NCBI GenBank assembly: GCA_016192425.1
Contig: JACPUE010000004.1
Span: 124,001 to 188,000, forward strand
DNA from: Burkholderiales bacterium
GTDB taxonomy: Bacteria > Pseudomonadota > Gammaproteobacteria > Burkholderiales > Burkholderiaceae_C
DNA length: 64,000 nucleotides
Direction: 5' to 3'
A program made the translations under genes and the position numbers. The notes under the pieces were generated by a model. It worked only from the letters and a program-made list of their open reading frames with translations. It was not told where the DNA came from and did not search any database. Positions within the stretch are counted from its first letter, which is position 1; the number at the start of each line of letters is the position of its first letter. This document shows, piece by piece, positions 17,274 to 24,331 of this stretch.

Positions 17274-18164
17274 TCAGGAACTGGCGCGCAGGTGTTCCAC
17301 CAGCGCACTGGCAAAGCCCGACAGCTCCACCCCCTTGCGCACGCAAACCTGCAGGTCGCGCTGGGCCCAGGCCTCGTCCAGCGCCACCACCACGGGCGGC
17401 TCGCTCAGGCCTGCACGCGGCACGGCGCTGCGCGGCACCAGGCCAATGCCCACGCCTGCGCCCACCATGCGGCACACCGCCTCGAAGCTGCGCACCTGGA
17501 TACGCACGTCCAGGTGCCGCCCCAGCGCTGCCGCCGCATTCATGGTGAAGGTGTGGATGGCCGAGCCCGAATGCAGCATCACAAAGGCCTGGTCCAGCAC
17601 CTCGGCAAAGGCCACGCTGGCACGCTGCGCCAGGGCGTGGCCCTGCGGCACGATGAGCACCAGCCGGTCCTGCCGGTAAGGCCACAGCAGCACGCCCGTG
17701 CCTTGGCCGCCCGCATCGGCCAGCACGCCCACGTCAATCTCGCCATGCGCCACGGCCATGGCAATCTCGGTGCTGGTGCGCTCCTCCAGGCTCACGCTGA
17801 CCTGGGGGTGGCGTTTGAGAAAGCCCGCCAGGTCGTCGGGCAGGTAGCTGTGCGTGGCATGCGTGTTGGCCCACAGGCTCACCTGGCCGCGGATGCCGCT
17901 GGCATAGGGCGACAGCTCGGCATGCATTTGTTCGATGCAGGCAAACACCTGGCGCGCATGGCGCAAGAGCGCCTCGCCCGCGCGCGTGGGCTCCAGCCCG
18001 CGCGGCTGGCGGTCGAACAAGGGGGTTTGCAGCGCGTCTTCCAGCCGCCGCAGGCGGTGGCTGGCCGACGAAGGCGCCAAAAACGCCCGCGCCGCGCCGC
18101 GCGTGAGGTTGCGCTCCTCGGCCATGGCCACAAACAGGCGCAGGTCGGTCAGGTCATAGCCCAT
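17274..18164 (-). CDS. LysR-family transcriptional regulator
   Basis: 296 residues. The N-terminal winged helix-turn-helix is LRLFVAMAEERNLTRGAARA...SSASHRLRRLEDALQTPLF (residues about 8-52), followed by the linker helix and a periplasmic-binding-protein-like effector domain. It is divergent from the EamA transporter gene, whose coding start lies 147 bp away, so control of that transporter is the natural guess. The effector ligand cannot be read from sequence. Confidence 0.9.
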   Translation of the reverse strand: MGYDLTDLRLFVAMAEERNLTRGAARAFLAPSSASHRLRRLEDALQTPLFDRQPRGLEPTRAGEALLRHARQVFACIEQMHAELSPYASGIRGQVSLWANTHATHSYLPDDLAGFLKRHPQVSVSLEERTSTEIAMAVAHGEIDVGVLADAGGQGTGVLLWPYRQDRLVLIVPQGHALAQRASVAFAEVLDQAFVMLHSGSAIHTFTMNAAAALGRHLDVRIQVRSFEAVCRMVGAGVGIGLVPRSAVPRAGLSEPPVVVALDEAWAQRDLQVCVRKGVELSGFASALVEHLRASS

Positions 18165-18310
18165 GGCAAATCATTCGAATTACACGAACACAGGCTTGCA
18201 TTATGAGCGATGGTGCACAGCCACAAAACCCGTCATGATTGCGCCCACAGCCTAATTGCCTGGGCACACCGCACCAAAGCGTTCGCATAAACCGCACACC
18301 ACACCCCCAC

Positions 18311-19219
18311 ATGCCCTGGAAACACTGGTCTTCTGAACGCATCGGCTTTGCACTGGCCCTGCTGGCGGCGGCGGGCTTTTCGTTCAAGGCCATTTTTGTG
18401 AAGCTGGCCTACGCCGTGCCGCAGGCTCAACCGGTCGATTCGGTCACCCTGCTGGCGCTGCGCATGCTGCTGGCCTTGCCCGCCTTTGTGTGGGTGGGCT
18501 GGCGCTCCAGCCGGGGGCTGGCGCCGCTGACGCGCCGGGACTGGGCGCTGCTGGTGGCGCTGGGGCTGCTGGGCTACTACGGGGCCAGCATTCTGGACTT
18601 CATGGGGCTGCAGTACATCAGCGCCAGCCTGGAGCGGCTGATTCTGTTCACCTACCCCACCATCACGCTGCTGATCGGCGTGCTGTTCATGGGCAAGACC
18701 GCCTCGCGGCGCGAGATAGGCGCGCTGCTGCTGTCCTACGCAGGCATTGGCCTGGCGTTCACGCACGACCTGCAACTGGCCCGCGACATGGGCCCGGTGC
18801 TGCTGGGCGGCGCATTTGTGCTGGGGTCTGCCATGTCGTATGCGTTTTACCAGGCGGGCAGCGAGCCCGTGATCCGCCGCCTGGGCGCGGCCCGCTTCAC
18901 CGCGCTGGCCATGCTGGTGTCCACCGTGGCCACGCTGGCGCACTTTGCCGCCACCCAGCCGCTGCAGGCCCTGGTGCAGCCCACGGCGGTGTACGGCCAC
19001 GCGCTGGGCATGGCCCTGCTGTCCACCGTGCTGCCGGTGTTCATGACATCGGTCGCCATCCGCCGCATTGGCGCGGCGCCCACCGTGCTGATTGGCACCC
19101 TGGGCCCCATGCTGACCATTGTGTTCAGCTACTGGCTGCTGGGCGAGCCGCTCTCGCTGCCCCAAATGGCGGGCGCCGGGCTGGTGCTGGCGGGGGTGCT
19201 GCTGGTGGGGCGGCGCTAG
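18311..19219 (+). CDS. EamA/DMT-family transporter
   Basis: 302 residues from the ATG at 18311, which places the first membrane helix (IGFALALLAAAGFSFKAIFV) at the N-terminus; an upstream in-frame start would add non-hydrophobic residues. About ten hydrophobic segments form two EamA repeats, for example YISASLERLILFTYPTITLL in the first and RRIGAAPTVLIGTLGPMLTI in the second. The family exports or imports metabolites, often amino acids, at the inner membrane. Divergent from a LysR regulator that may control it. Confidence 0.88.
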   Translation: MPWKHWSSERIGFALALLAAAGFSFKAIFVKLAYAVPQAQPVDSVTLLALRMLLALPAFVWVGWRSSRGLAPLTRRDWALLVALGLLGYYGASILDFMGLQYISASLERLILFTYPTITLLIGVLFMGKTASRREIGALLLSYAGIGLAFTHDLQLARDMGPVLLGGAFVLGSAMSYAFYQAGSEPVIRRLGAARFTALAMLVSTVATLAHFAATQPLQALVQPTAVYGHALGMALLSTVLPVFMTSVAIRRIGAAPTVLIGTLGPMLTIVFSYWLLGEPLSLPQMAGAGLVLAGVLLVGRR

Positions 19220-19237
19220 CGCTCTCGCCCACCCACC

Positions 19238-20170
19238 TCACAGCCAGTGCTGTCCAATCCAGTGAGCTACCGCATCCAGCGGGTGGGCCTGGGCCAGTGC
19301 TTCCATACGGCCAAGCTTGCCCACGGCGTCCAGCGCGATGGTTTCAGTGGGCGGAAACACCAGTTGCAGCCGGTGGTAGCGCTGGCCCAGCAACTGGCGC
19401 GCCTGGTAGTCGGCAATGCCTGCTGTGCCGTCCATCAGCACATTGATGAGCGGCTGCGCCCACTGGGCGTAGCCCCAGTCCAGGGTCTGGCCCTTGATGT
19501 AGGTGAGGCTCACGCCCGTGCCCACCGACAGCAGAACCACATCATCCAGCGCCGCCCGCTCATGCGCCGCGTTGCGCGTTGAAATCGCCTGCACCAGCGC
19601 CACGATGCTGGGGTTGTTGGCAAACACGCCGCCGTCAATGTAGCCATCAGCCGACGGAAAGTACGTGGGCGCCGCACTGGTGTACAGGGCCACATCGGCC
19701 ACGCGTTGCGCGCCGTCGGAATCGGTCCCGCTGAAGTTGTGAAAGATCTTGGGCTTCCAGGTGCGCTCGGCGGGGCCGGCCTCGTTGTCCAGATCGAAGG
19801 CTGGAATGGCCACCTTGCGGCCCAGATCCTGCAGGCGCTGGTCGCCAAACACGCGGCGCAGCTCCGCCTTGAGCCCCTTGGCCGAATAGTCGGCCCCCAC
19901 GGTCTTGCCCAGGTCGCGCAGGTTGTCCCAAATGCTGTCGTCAAAAATGGCCCCGCCGCGCTGGCTGTAAATATCGCCCATGGCCTGCGGCGACTGCCCC
20001 GCCGCCAGCCCCAGCGCCAAAATGCCGCCCGTGGAAGTACCCACCAGCAAATCGGCCTTCCCCAGCCAGCCTGCAATGCCGGGCATGGCATCGAGCCGCT
20101 GCAACAACCGCGCCGTGATCAGGCCACGCAGGCCCCCGCCATCGAGGCTGAGAATGCGATATGTCGGCAT
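19238..20170 (-). CDS. Patatin-like phospholipase
   Basis: 310 residues with the patatin serine-aspartate dyad. The glycine-rich oxyanion segment SLDGGGLRGLITA lies near residue 8, the nucleophile elbow LLVGTSTGGILALGLA near 42 and the catalytic Asp in YIDGGVFANNPSI near 185. Such enzymes hydrolyse acyl groups from phospholipids. No signal peptide is seen, so it is probably cytoplasmic or secreted by another route. It lies convergent to the EamA gene and next to the integron region. Stand-alone patatins can be housekeeping or defence effectors; no nucleotide-synthase partner lies beside it. Confidence 0.88.
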   Translation of the reverse strand: MPTYRILSLDGGGLRGLITARLLQRLDAMPGIAGWLGKADLLVGTSTGGILALGLAAGQSPQAMGDIYSQRGGAIFDDSIWDNLRDLGKTVGADYSAKGLKAELRRVFGDQRLQDLGRKVAIPAFDLDNEAGPAERTWKPKIFHNFSGTDSDGAQRVADVALYTSAAPTYFPSADGYIDGGVFANNPSIVALVQAISTRNAAHERAALDDVVLLSVGTGVSLTYIKGQTLDWGYAQWAQPLINVLMDGTAGIADYQARQLLGQRYHRLQLVFPPTETIALDAVGKLGRMEALAQAHPLDAVAHWIGQHWL

Positions 20171-20238
20171 GGGAGCCCTCCGGCGGCTGTGTGGGAACGC
20201 AGCATGCTAGGGGCAAGCGCTTGTCAGGTGTGTAAGCA

Positions 20239-20397
20239 ATGGATTCGCGCCTCTGCGAAACCCAGGGTGGTTCATGCGCGCTGGCGAACAAGCTGGCGCG
20301 CATTTGCTATGCGACGCTGCGCGATCACGAGCCATTCGATGAAGCAGCCCGGTTGAACAGAAAAGAGAATCGCCAGAGCTTTGCGATGCCCGACTGA
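20239..20397 (+). pseudogene. IS110-family transposase C-terminal remnant
   Basis: From about 20278 the frame reads ALANKLARICYATLRDHEPF then DEAARLNRKENRQSF and a stop. This matches the end of IS110/IS1111 transposases (ANK-AR-x-x-W/Y-A-x-L). Only some 40 codons are left and neither the DEDD catalytic part nor the serine region is present. It lies at the distal end of the second cassette array, so insertion and decay of this element may have ended or trimmed the array. Confidence 0.65.
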
Positions 20398-20574
20398 ACC
20401 GGTACAGCCAGTCAGCACGCCAGACCAGTAATTCCTTCACCACTTGCGACGGGTTTGATCGACCATCATGGCCCATCGGGTTCCTCCCACACCGCACGAC
20501 GCCGATAACTCTTCCGGCAGCTTGCCTGCCGCTTGTAACGTGTGGCGACGCGGTGACGCAGATTCCATGTCGGC
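20398..20574. other. Non-coding stretch after the IS110 remnant
   Basis: No convincing gene is seen on either strand. The composition is host-like up to about 20580. It probably represents the tail of the decayed IS110 element and the junction with the integron array. Confidence 0.4.
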
Positions 20575-20694
20575 ACGGACCACCACAGAGTCCACAACAG
20601 ATGCCGGATATACGACTGCAGGTTCTTTACCCCTTGGTCCCCAATCGGTCAGGCTCTTGCTGTTGTGGGGGAGTCCATATACGAATAGTTAGCC
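20575..20694 (-). other. Probable attC of cassette 6, partly degenerate
   Basis: The proximal core is clear: GTTAGCC at 20688-20694 with the cassette gene's stop codon inside it, as in other cassettes here. The arms CCACAACAG (about 20591) and CTGTTGTGG (about 20669) are complementary. A distal core matching RYYYAAC was not found at the expected distance, so the outer end may be damaged by the IS-related junction. Confidence 0.5.
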
Positions 20695-21077
20695 ACCATA
20701 ACCTGCAACATTGTTTAGGAGATCCCCAAAACCATTGGCAAGTGTGCCAACAAACACAATTAGTGGGCCAAGCACTCCGACTGCCGTTCGGGATTTTAGA
20801 TCCTGTGCGACAAAATCAGGCACTGGCTCGCCCGTTTTTTCGTAGTGTTTCGGATCAAGGTCCTCAAATTTGTCTCGGCCATAATTACGTGCATCTTAAT
20901 GTCTTCTCCTAATATAGAGGGGCGTGCCATTGTTATTATGCCGATGCAAATAATTAGTGAGCCGAAGCGATTTAGCCAAATAAAATTATGCGCTGCAATG
21001 CTGGCGATAAATCCTGCTGCAAATAATGCGGCGGCTAATGCTGTCAGCAAAATGTTGTTGGTTAATAGGCGGCGCAT
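20689..21077 (-). pseudogene. Cassette 6: small membrane protein gene with a -1 frameshift
   Basis: The ATG at 21075-21077 opens a frame starting MRRLLTNNILLTALAAALFA that stops after 93 codons. Reading shifts near 20894-20897 (AAG|ATG on the minus strand, consistent with loss of one G). The other frame then continues as FEDLDPKHYEKTGEPVPDFV and AVGVLGPLIVFVGTLANGF to a stop inside the attC core. The reconstructed protein of about 129 residues has three membrane helices. It resembles the intact product at 22781-23140 in both its start (LL-N-LL-A) and its end (VGV...L-GT...GDL). No family was recognised. Confidence 0.65.
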
Positions 21078-21087
21078 ATTTTCTATG

Positions 21088-21180
21088 GGCTAACGAGCTA
21101 GTTCAGCGGAATGCCGCGCGAGGCGGTCCGAGGAAACCAAGGCGGGTGTTCGGCAGGTCCGCTGCAACGGATTGTTAGCC
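21088..21180 (-). other. attC site of cassette 5
   Basis: 93 bp bounded by GGCTAAC (21088-21094) and GTTAGCC (21174-21180), perfect inverted cores. Inner arms TTCAGCGGA and TCCGCTGCAA pair with unpaired bases. The arrangement is that of an integron attC read from the minus strand. Confidence 0.88.
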
Positions 21181-21201
21181 GGCCGAGTGGATGAAACAAC
21201 T

Positions 21202-21846
21202 TCAGGTAGCACGGCTTGCGATTTCCTTTTTGCATTCATTAAGAGCGGCAAGACTGATTTCTCCGATTTCGTGCGCAAGCGTGTCCAGCTTAGCCATTTC
21301 CTCCGGGAGGGACGCTGGATCGGTAGTGCACAACTCACGAAGTCTTTGCCAATTCTCGTGCATAACCCCCAGCGCTCTGCCTATCGTCAATACGTCCAGC
21401 GCGAGCAAGCCATCTGGTATCTCGAAGACAGGCAAAGCTTGCAGCGCGAGATGTGTATCTACCATTAGCTCCGGTGAGACTTGGTCGAAATCATCGAACT
21501 GAGCGGTGGAAAATGCCTTACATATGTCGTTGCTGAGGCCATGTGCGCGAGCCATGAGTGCCATGACAATCTTGAGCTTCTGTATTTCTGCTGCGGCTTG
21601 TTTCTTTGCCTCAAGATCACTCGCTGCGCGTGCTTGGCGACGGCCAATTTCTGCGGCTGCGACTATTGCAGCGATGCTACCAATTGCTTGAATCCAAGCT
21701 GGGGCGGCGCTTTCCAACATTCCCTTGAACCATGGCCATCCGCCTGCAGCAATTAGGCCCAAAGACGTGAATAGCAGAAGGATGACAACTGCGCCAATTG
21801 CGGACTCAATGGGTTCCGAAGAGGTTGGTTGCGGTTCCTGTTGCAT
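21202..21846 (-). CDS. Cassette 5: membrane-anchored hypothetical protein
   Basis: 214 residues, not recognised. Two hydrophobic segments lie near the N-terminus: GAVVILLLFTSLGLIAAGGW (about 18-37) and AWIQAIGSIAAIVAAAEIG (about 50-68). A charged helical stretch (RRQARAASDLEAKKQAAAEI, about 69-90) follows, then a soluble helical domain rich in Leu and Glu. The layout of membrane anchor plus cytoplasmic helical domain recalls small sensor or effector proteins, but no motif supports an activity. The gene fills its cassette between attC sites at 21088-21180 and 21877-21963. Confidence 0.7.
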   Translation of the reverse strand: MQQEPQPTSSEPIESAIGAVVILLLFTSLGLIAAGGWPWFKGMLESAAPAWIQAIGSIAAIVAAAEIGRRQARAASDLEAKKQAAAEIQKLKIVMALMARAHGLSNDICKAFSTAQFDDFDQVSPELMVDTHLALQALPVFEIPDGLLALDVLTIGRALGVMHENWQRLRELCTTDPASLPEEMAKLDTLAHEIGEISLAALNECKKEIASRAT

Positions 21847-21876
21847 TTTTGAGGTGAGAGGTAGCGATGTCTGGAC

Positions 21877-21963
21877 GGCTAACGTGAAGATGACCGGACC
21901 ACAACAACCTGCGGCGAAGCCGCCGTCTGCTGTTGTGGGTCCGTGTCGATTGGCATGTTAACC
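21877..21963 (-). other. attC site of cassette 4
   Basis: 87 bp bounded by GGCTAAC (21877-21883) and GTTAACC (21957-21963). Long complementary arms GGACCACAACA and TGTTGTGGGTCC flank a GC-rich loop stem (GCGGC...GCCGC). The stop codon of the cassette 4 gene (21958-21960) lies within the core. Confidence 0.9.
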
Positions 21964-22185
21964 AGCATGATTGTCGGAACAATTGGAGATGGAACGGCGG
22001 GCCAGCCACGGTTCGACTATGTGGAGCACCAACAAGTATGGGACAAAGCCGAGCAAGAATAGGCCAACGACGTAAATTTGAGCAGTGCGCGTGAACAAGG
22101 CGACGCACAGTCCAGCAATCCAGACAACCCAGCTAAGGACTATGGACAGTCCTCGAATAGCACTTGTGCGTCCTTGTTCAGTCAT
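21958..22185 (-). CDS. Cassette 4: small two-helix membrane protein
   Basis: 75 residues from the ATG complementary to 22183-22185; a GTG three codons upstream (22192-22194) is an alternative. Two membrane helices are evident: LSIVLSWVVWIAGLCVALF and IYVVGLFLLGFVPYLLVLHI. The tail is short and polar. No family recognised. It is the only gene of its cassette and its stop lies inside the attC core. Confidence 0.6.
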   Translation of the reverse strand: MTEQGRTSAIRGLSIVLSWVVWIAGLCVALFTRTAQIYVVGLFLLGFVPYLLVLHIVEPWLARRSISNCSDNHAG

Positions 22186-22221
22186 GCGATTCACTCGACA
22201 ACGCAGTCATGGTGCTTTGCC

Positions 22222-22284
22222 CGTTAACGTTCGACGTAAGGGGCGGCCCGCTTGCGGGACGTCCCCTTGACGGAGGGGTTAGGC
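22222..22284 (-). other. attC site of cassette 3
   Basis: 63 bp bounded by CGTTAAC (22222-22228) and GTTAGGC (22278-22284). The arms AAGGGGCGGCCCGC and GCGGGACGTCCCCTT pair almost completely with the usual extrahelical bases. A short attC of the compact class. Confidence 0.9.
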
Positions 22285-22291
22285 GGCTCGC

Positions 22292-22651
22292 TCAGCACAA
22301 GCCGCCTTCTCGCCCGCATTGCGCAGCAACGGAACTAAAGCATCGTTGTAGCTTGCGCTGACGCTCAGCATAGAAGCTCTGGCAAGCTGCAACCTTCTCT
22401 TCTGTTCGTTCCTTTGATGCGCAGTCCTCAAGCAGTCCCGGTAGATCGGTTTCGCGAAGTGCCGACTCAAGAATTACGTGCTGTTCAACCCAGAAGGATC
22501 TAGGCTCCCATGCTCGATGTAGCTTTGCCCGGGCTCCATCGGGTTGACATGAATCGAGCTCGATGGCAACGCCGGGCCATGGGCGCTGAAACCAGGCCGC
22601 CAAAAGCAAGATGCTGACCACCACCGTGAACCCGAAGACAGCATTCTTCAT
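22292..22651 (-). CDS. Cassette 3: membrane-anchored hypothetical protein, Cys-rich
   Basis: 119 residues from the ATG complementary to 22649-22651; earlier in-frame starts would run into the neighbouring attC. One N-terminal helix (AVFGFTVVVSILLLAAWFQ) is followed by a soluble domain with several Cys (DSCQPDG, LEDCASKE, AACQSFY, QRCFSSVAAQC). This suggests an exported, disulphide-bonded domain anchored in the inner membrane. No family recognised. Only gene of its cassette. Confidence 0.6.
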   Translation of the reverse strand: MKNAVFGFTVVVSILLLAAWFQRPWPGVAIELDSCQPDGARAKLHRAWEPRSFWVEQHVILESALRETDLPGLLEDCASKERTEEKVAACQSFYAERQRKLQRCFSSVAAQCGREGGLC

Positions 22652-22710
22652 CGTTCGAGCGAGGTGGCTAGCTTGCGAGTGAGTGAACTGGATTGCATCT
22701 GCCTCATGAC

Positions 22711-22779
22711 GCCTAACGTTCAAAATCACCGGCCTTGCGCGGCTTTATGCGCAAGGTCCGGTGCATTGCAGGGTTGGGC
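22711..22779 (-). other. attC site of cassette 2
   Basis: 69 bp bounded by GCCTAAC (22711-22717) and GTTGGGC (22773-22779). Arms CACCGGCCTTGCGC and GCGCAAGGTCCGGTG are complementary apart from an extrahelical base. The inner part resembles the attC of integron 1 (GCGCGGCTTTATGCGCAAGG versus GCGCGGCTTTTTGCGCAGG), suggesting a common attC lineage. Confidence 0.92.
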
Positions 22780-22780
22780 G

Positions 22781-23140
22781 TCACTGTGGAAACCCTCCAA
22801 TGAGATCTCCGTATGCCCAGACCACGGTTCCGACTAGGGCCATGTAAACGCCGACGTGCGAAGCTGTAGCGTCCAGCCTCGATTGTCGTTCTGCCTCGAT
22901 TTCTTCCGGTGTGAGTTCGAAGTGACCACCGTCGATAACGTTCAGTGAGCGAAACCATTCTGAGAAGCCCATTCGAACCAACGGCCGAACGCTAAGAATG
23001 ACACCTGCCATTGTGAGGACGGCACCAGACCGCCCGAACCAATGCCACTTCGATGTGACGAAACTCGTGGCAAATGAAATGGCAACAGCTAGCACCGCCG
23101 CGCCGACAAGAAGCCGAATATTGGATAGGAGCTTAGCCAT
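22781..23140 (-). CDS. Cassette 2: three-helix membrane protein, homologue of cassette 6
   Basis: 119 residues from the ATG complementary to 23138-23140. Hydrophobic segments are LLVGAAVLAVAISFATSFV, GAVLTMAGVILSVRPLV and VYMALVGTVVWAYGDLIGG. A charged loop with FELTPEEIEAERQSR lies between the second and third. The product resembles the reconstructed cassette 6 protein in order of helices, in WF-x-R-x-G and I-x-x-x-RP after the first helix and in the VGV...L-GT...GDL end. No known family was recognised. The stop lies 1 bp from the attC. Confidence 0.65.
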   Translation of the reverse strand: MAKLLSNIRLLVGAAVLAVAISFATSFVTSKWHWFGRSGAVLTMAGVILSVRPLVRMGFSEWFRSLNVIDGGHFELTPEEIEAERQSRLDATASHVGVYMALVGTVVWAYGDLIGGFPQ

Positions 23141-23154
23141 GGATGGATTGTGAC

Positions 23155-23214
23155 GCCCAACGGACAAGGTAAGCGGCCCGCAGAATGCGGGTCCGCTTGA
23201 GCGCAGAGTTAGGC
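23155..23214 (-). other. attC site of cassette 1
   Basis: 60 bp bounded by GCCCAAC (23155-23161) and GTTAGGC (23208-23214). Arms TAAGCGGCCCGCA and TGCGGGTCCGCTTGA pair with one extrahelical base. It is the first attC after attI. Confidence 0.92.
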
Positions 23215-23251
23215 GCTTGTTGAGGGAGCCGTTTGATAGGGAAGGTGCGTT

Positions 23252-23464
23252 TCAATTGCTGTATAGGTAGAACGCGTTCATCAATAAAACAGCTGTAAGC
23301 GTAGCGAATATTAAAAATGAAAATCTTCGCGCTTTTATTGTTTTTAATTGCTCTTCCGGTTCTTGGTACTGCTCTTCGAAGCCAGCACGAAGTAGGTGTT
23401 GAAACGCAAAAACCCCGATAGGAATTGCCAATGAGAAGTTTATTGCTATAAGAAAAATTTTCAT
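23252..23464 (-). CDS. Cassette 1: small two-helix membrane protein
   Basis: 70 residues from the ATG complementary to 23462-23464, chosen because earlier in-frame starts would lie in attI. Helices are IFLIAINFSLAIPIGVFAF and FSFLIFATLTAVLLMNAFYL. The connecting loop is charged (EEQYQEPEEQLKTIKARR). No family recognised. This is the attI-proximal and therefore presumably most recently acquired cassette; composition is strongly AT-rich compared with the host. Confidence 0.6.
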   Translation of the reverse strand: MKIFLIAINFSLAIPIGVFAFQHLLRAGFEEQYQEPEEQLKTIKARRFSFLIFATLTAVLLMNAFYLYSN

Positions 23465-23479
23465 AATTCTATTGTCAGC

Positions 23480-23600
23480 ACCTAACTTGTGGTTTATCTG
23501 ACCAAACACCGGATACCCACAACCGTGGTCGTTAAACAAAGTCGCACGGCACCCAAAAAAAGTGTTTGAAATCAATCCTGTAAAGCATCATACTGGATGC
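23480..23600. other. attI and integrase promoter region of integron 2
   Basis: The cassette junction is the core ACCTAAC at 23480-23486 (minus strand GTTAGGT). Between it and the intI ATG at 23601 lie AT-rich sequence and blocks shared with integron 1 (CACCGGATA; start context ATGAACAGG). This should hold attI plus the integrase and cassette promoters. A full LexA box (CTGT-N8-ACAG) was not found. Confidence 0.7.
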
Positions 23601-24179
23601 ATGAACAGGTATAACAGATCTGACAAACCTGACTGGGTCCCTCCCCGATCCATCAAGCTGCTCGATCAGGTGCGTGAACGGGTTCGCTACCTGCACTACA
23701 GCCTACAGACCGAGAAGGCTTATGTCTACTGGGCCAAGGCATTTGTGTTGTGGACGGCCCGCAGCCATGGTGGGTTTCGACATCCGCGCGAAATGGGGCA
23801 AGCTGAGGTCGAGGGTTTTCTGACCATGCTCGCCACCGAGAAGCAAGTGGCGCCAGCCACCCACCGGCAGGCACTCAACGCACTGCTGTTCTTATACCGG
23901 CAGGTGCTGGGCATGGAGTTGCCCTGGATGCAGCAGATTGGCCGCCCGCCAGAACGCAAGCGGATTCCGGCGGTGCTGACGGTGCAGGAGGTTCGGACGT
24001 TGCTTTCGCACATGGCGGGCACCGAGGCGCTGTTGGCCGCCCTGCTTTACGGCCGTGGTTTGCGCCTGGGGCATTCGGACGTGTCCACGACGATGATCTA
24101 CACCCATGTCCTGAAAGTCGCTGCCGGAGGCACCTCCAGCCCGTTGGACTCTTTGGCCTTGCACTTGCCGCCTGGCTGA
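23601..24179 (+). pseudogene. intI: Integron integrase with internal deletion
   Basis: The N-terminal part follows IntI closely: IKLLDQVRERVRYLHYSLQT, THRQALNALLFLYRQVL, LPWMQQIGRPPERKRIPAVL and LLYGRGLRL. It then jumps to GHSDVSTTMIYTHVLKVAAG, the far C-terminus. Compared with IntI1 (337 residues) about 150 residues are missing in frame. They include the first catalytic Arg, the integron-specific insertion and the HTLRHSF box; the nucleophile Tyr (TMIYTH) remains. The 192-residue product cannot be a recombinase. The junction has a shared CTG, consistent with slippage or short-homology deletion. The cassettes are therefore stranded unless another integrase acts in trans. Confidence 0.92.
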
Positions 24180-24279
24180 ATGACGGTTGTGGTGCTTTCA
24201 TCTGGATGGCGGATCAGGGTTGATTCCACCAACTGACATCGCAAAAAAAGCACCGACAGGCAGAATATGAAAGAAATCT

Positions 24280-24331
24280 ACCCCCAGCGCCCACCCATCA
24301 AGCGCAAGCAGCTATCAATTCAATAGCAATT
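24280..24331 (-). repeat. Dispersed GATAGCTGC repeat, copy 3
   Basis: On the minus strand it reads TTGCTATTGAATTGATAGCT then GCTTGCGCTTGATGGGTGG, matching the copies at 4765 and 47164. It lies between the integrase remnant and the convergent LysR gene and supplies the latter's downstream region. Confidence 0.65.

Noticed and set aside
19238..20170. Patatin as effector of a CBASS-like defence system
   Set aside because: No nucleotide cyclase of the CD-NTase type or partner genes adjoin it; the class III cyclase-domain gene at 5523-6227 is far away and of a different family.
23480..23600. LexA box controlling the integrase
   Set aside because: Only a partial CTGT with no ACAG at the right spacing was found, so SOS control of this intI is not supported.
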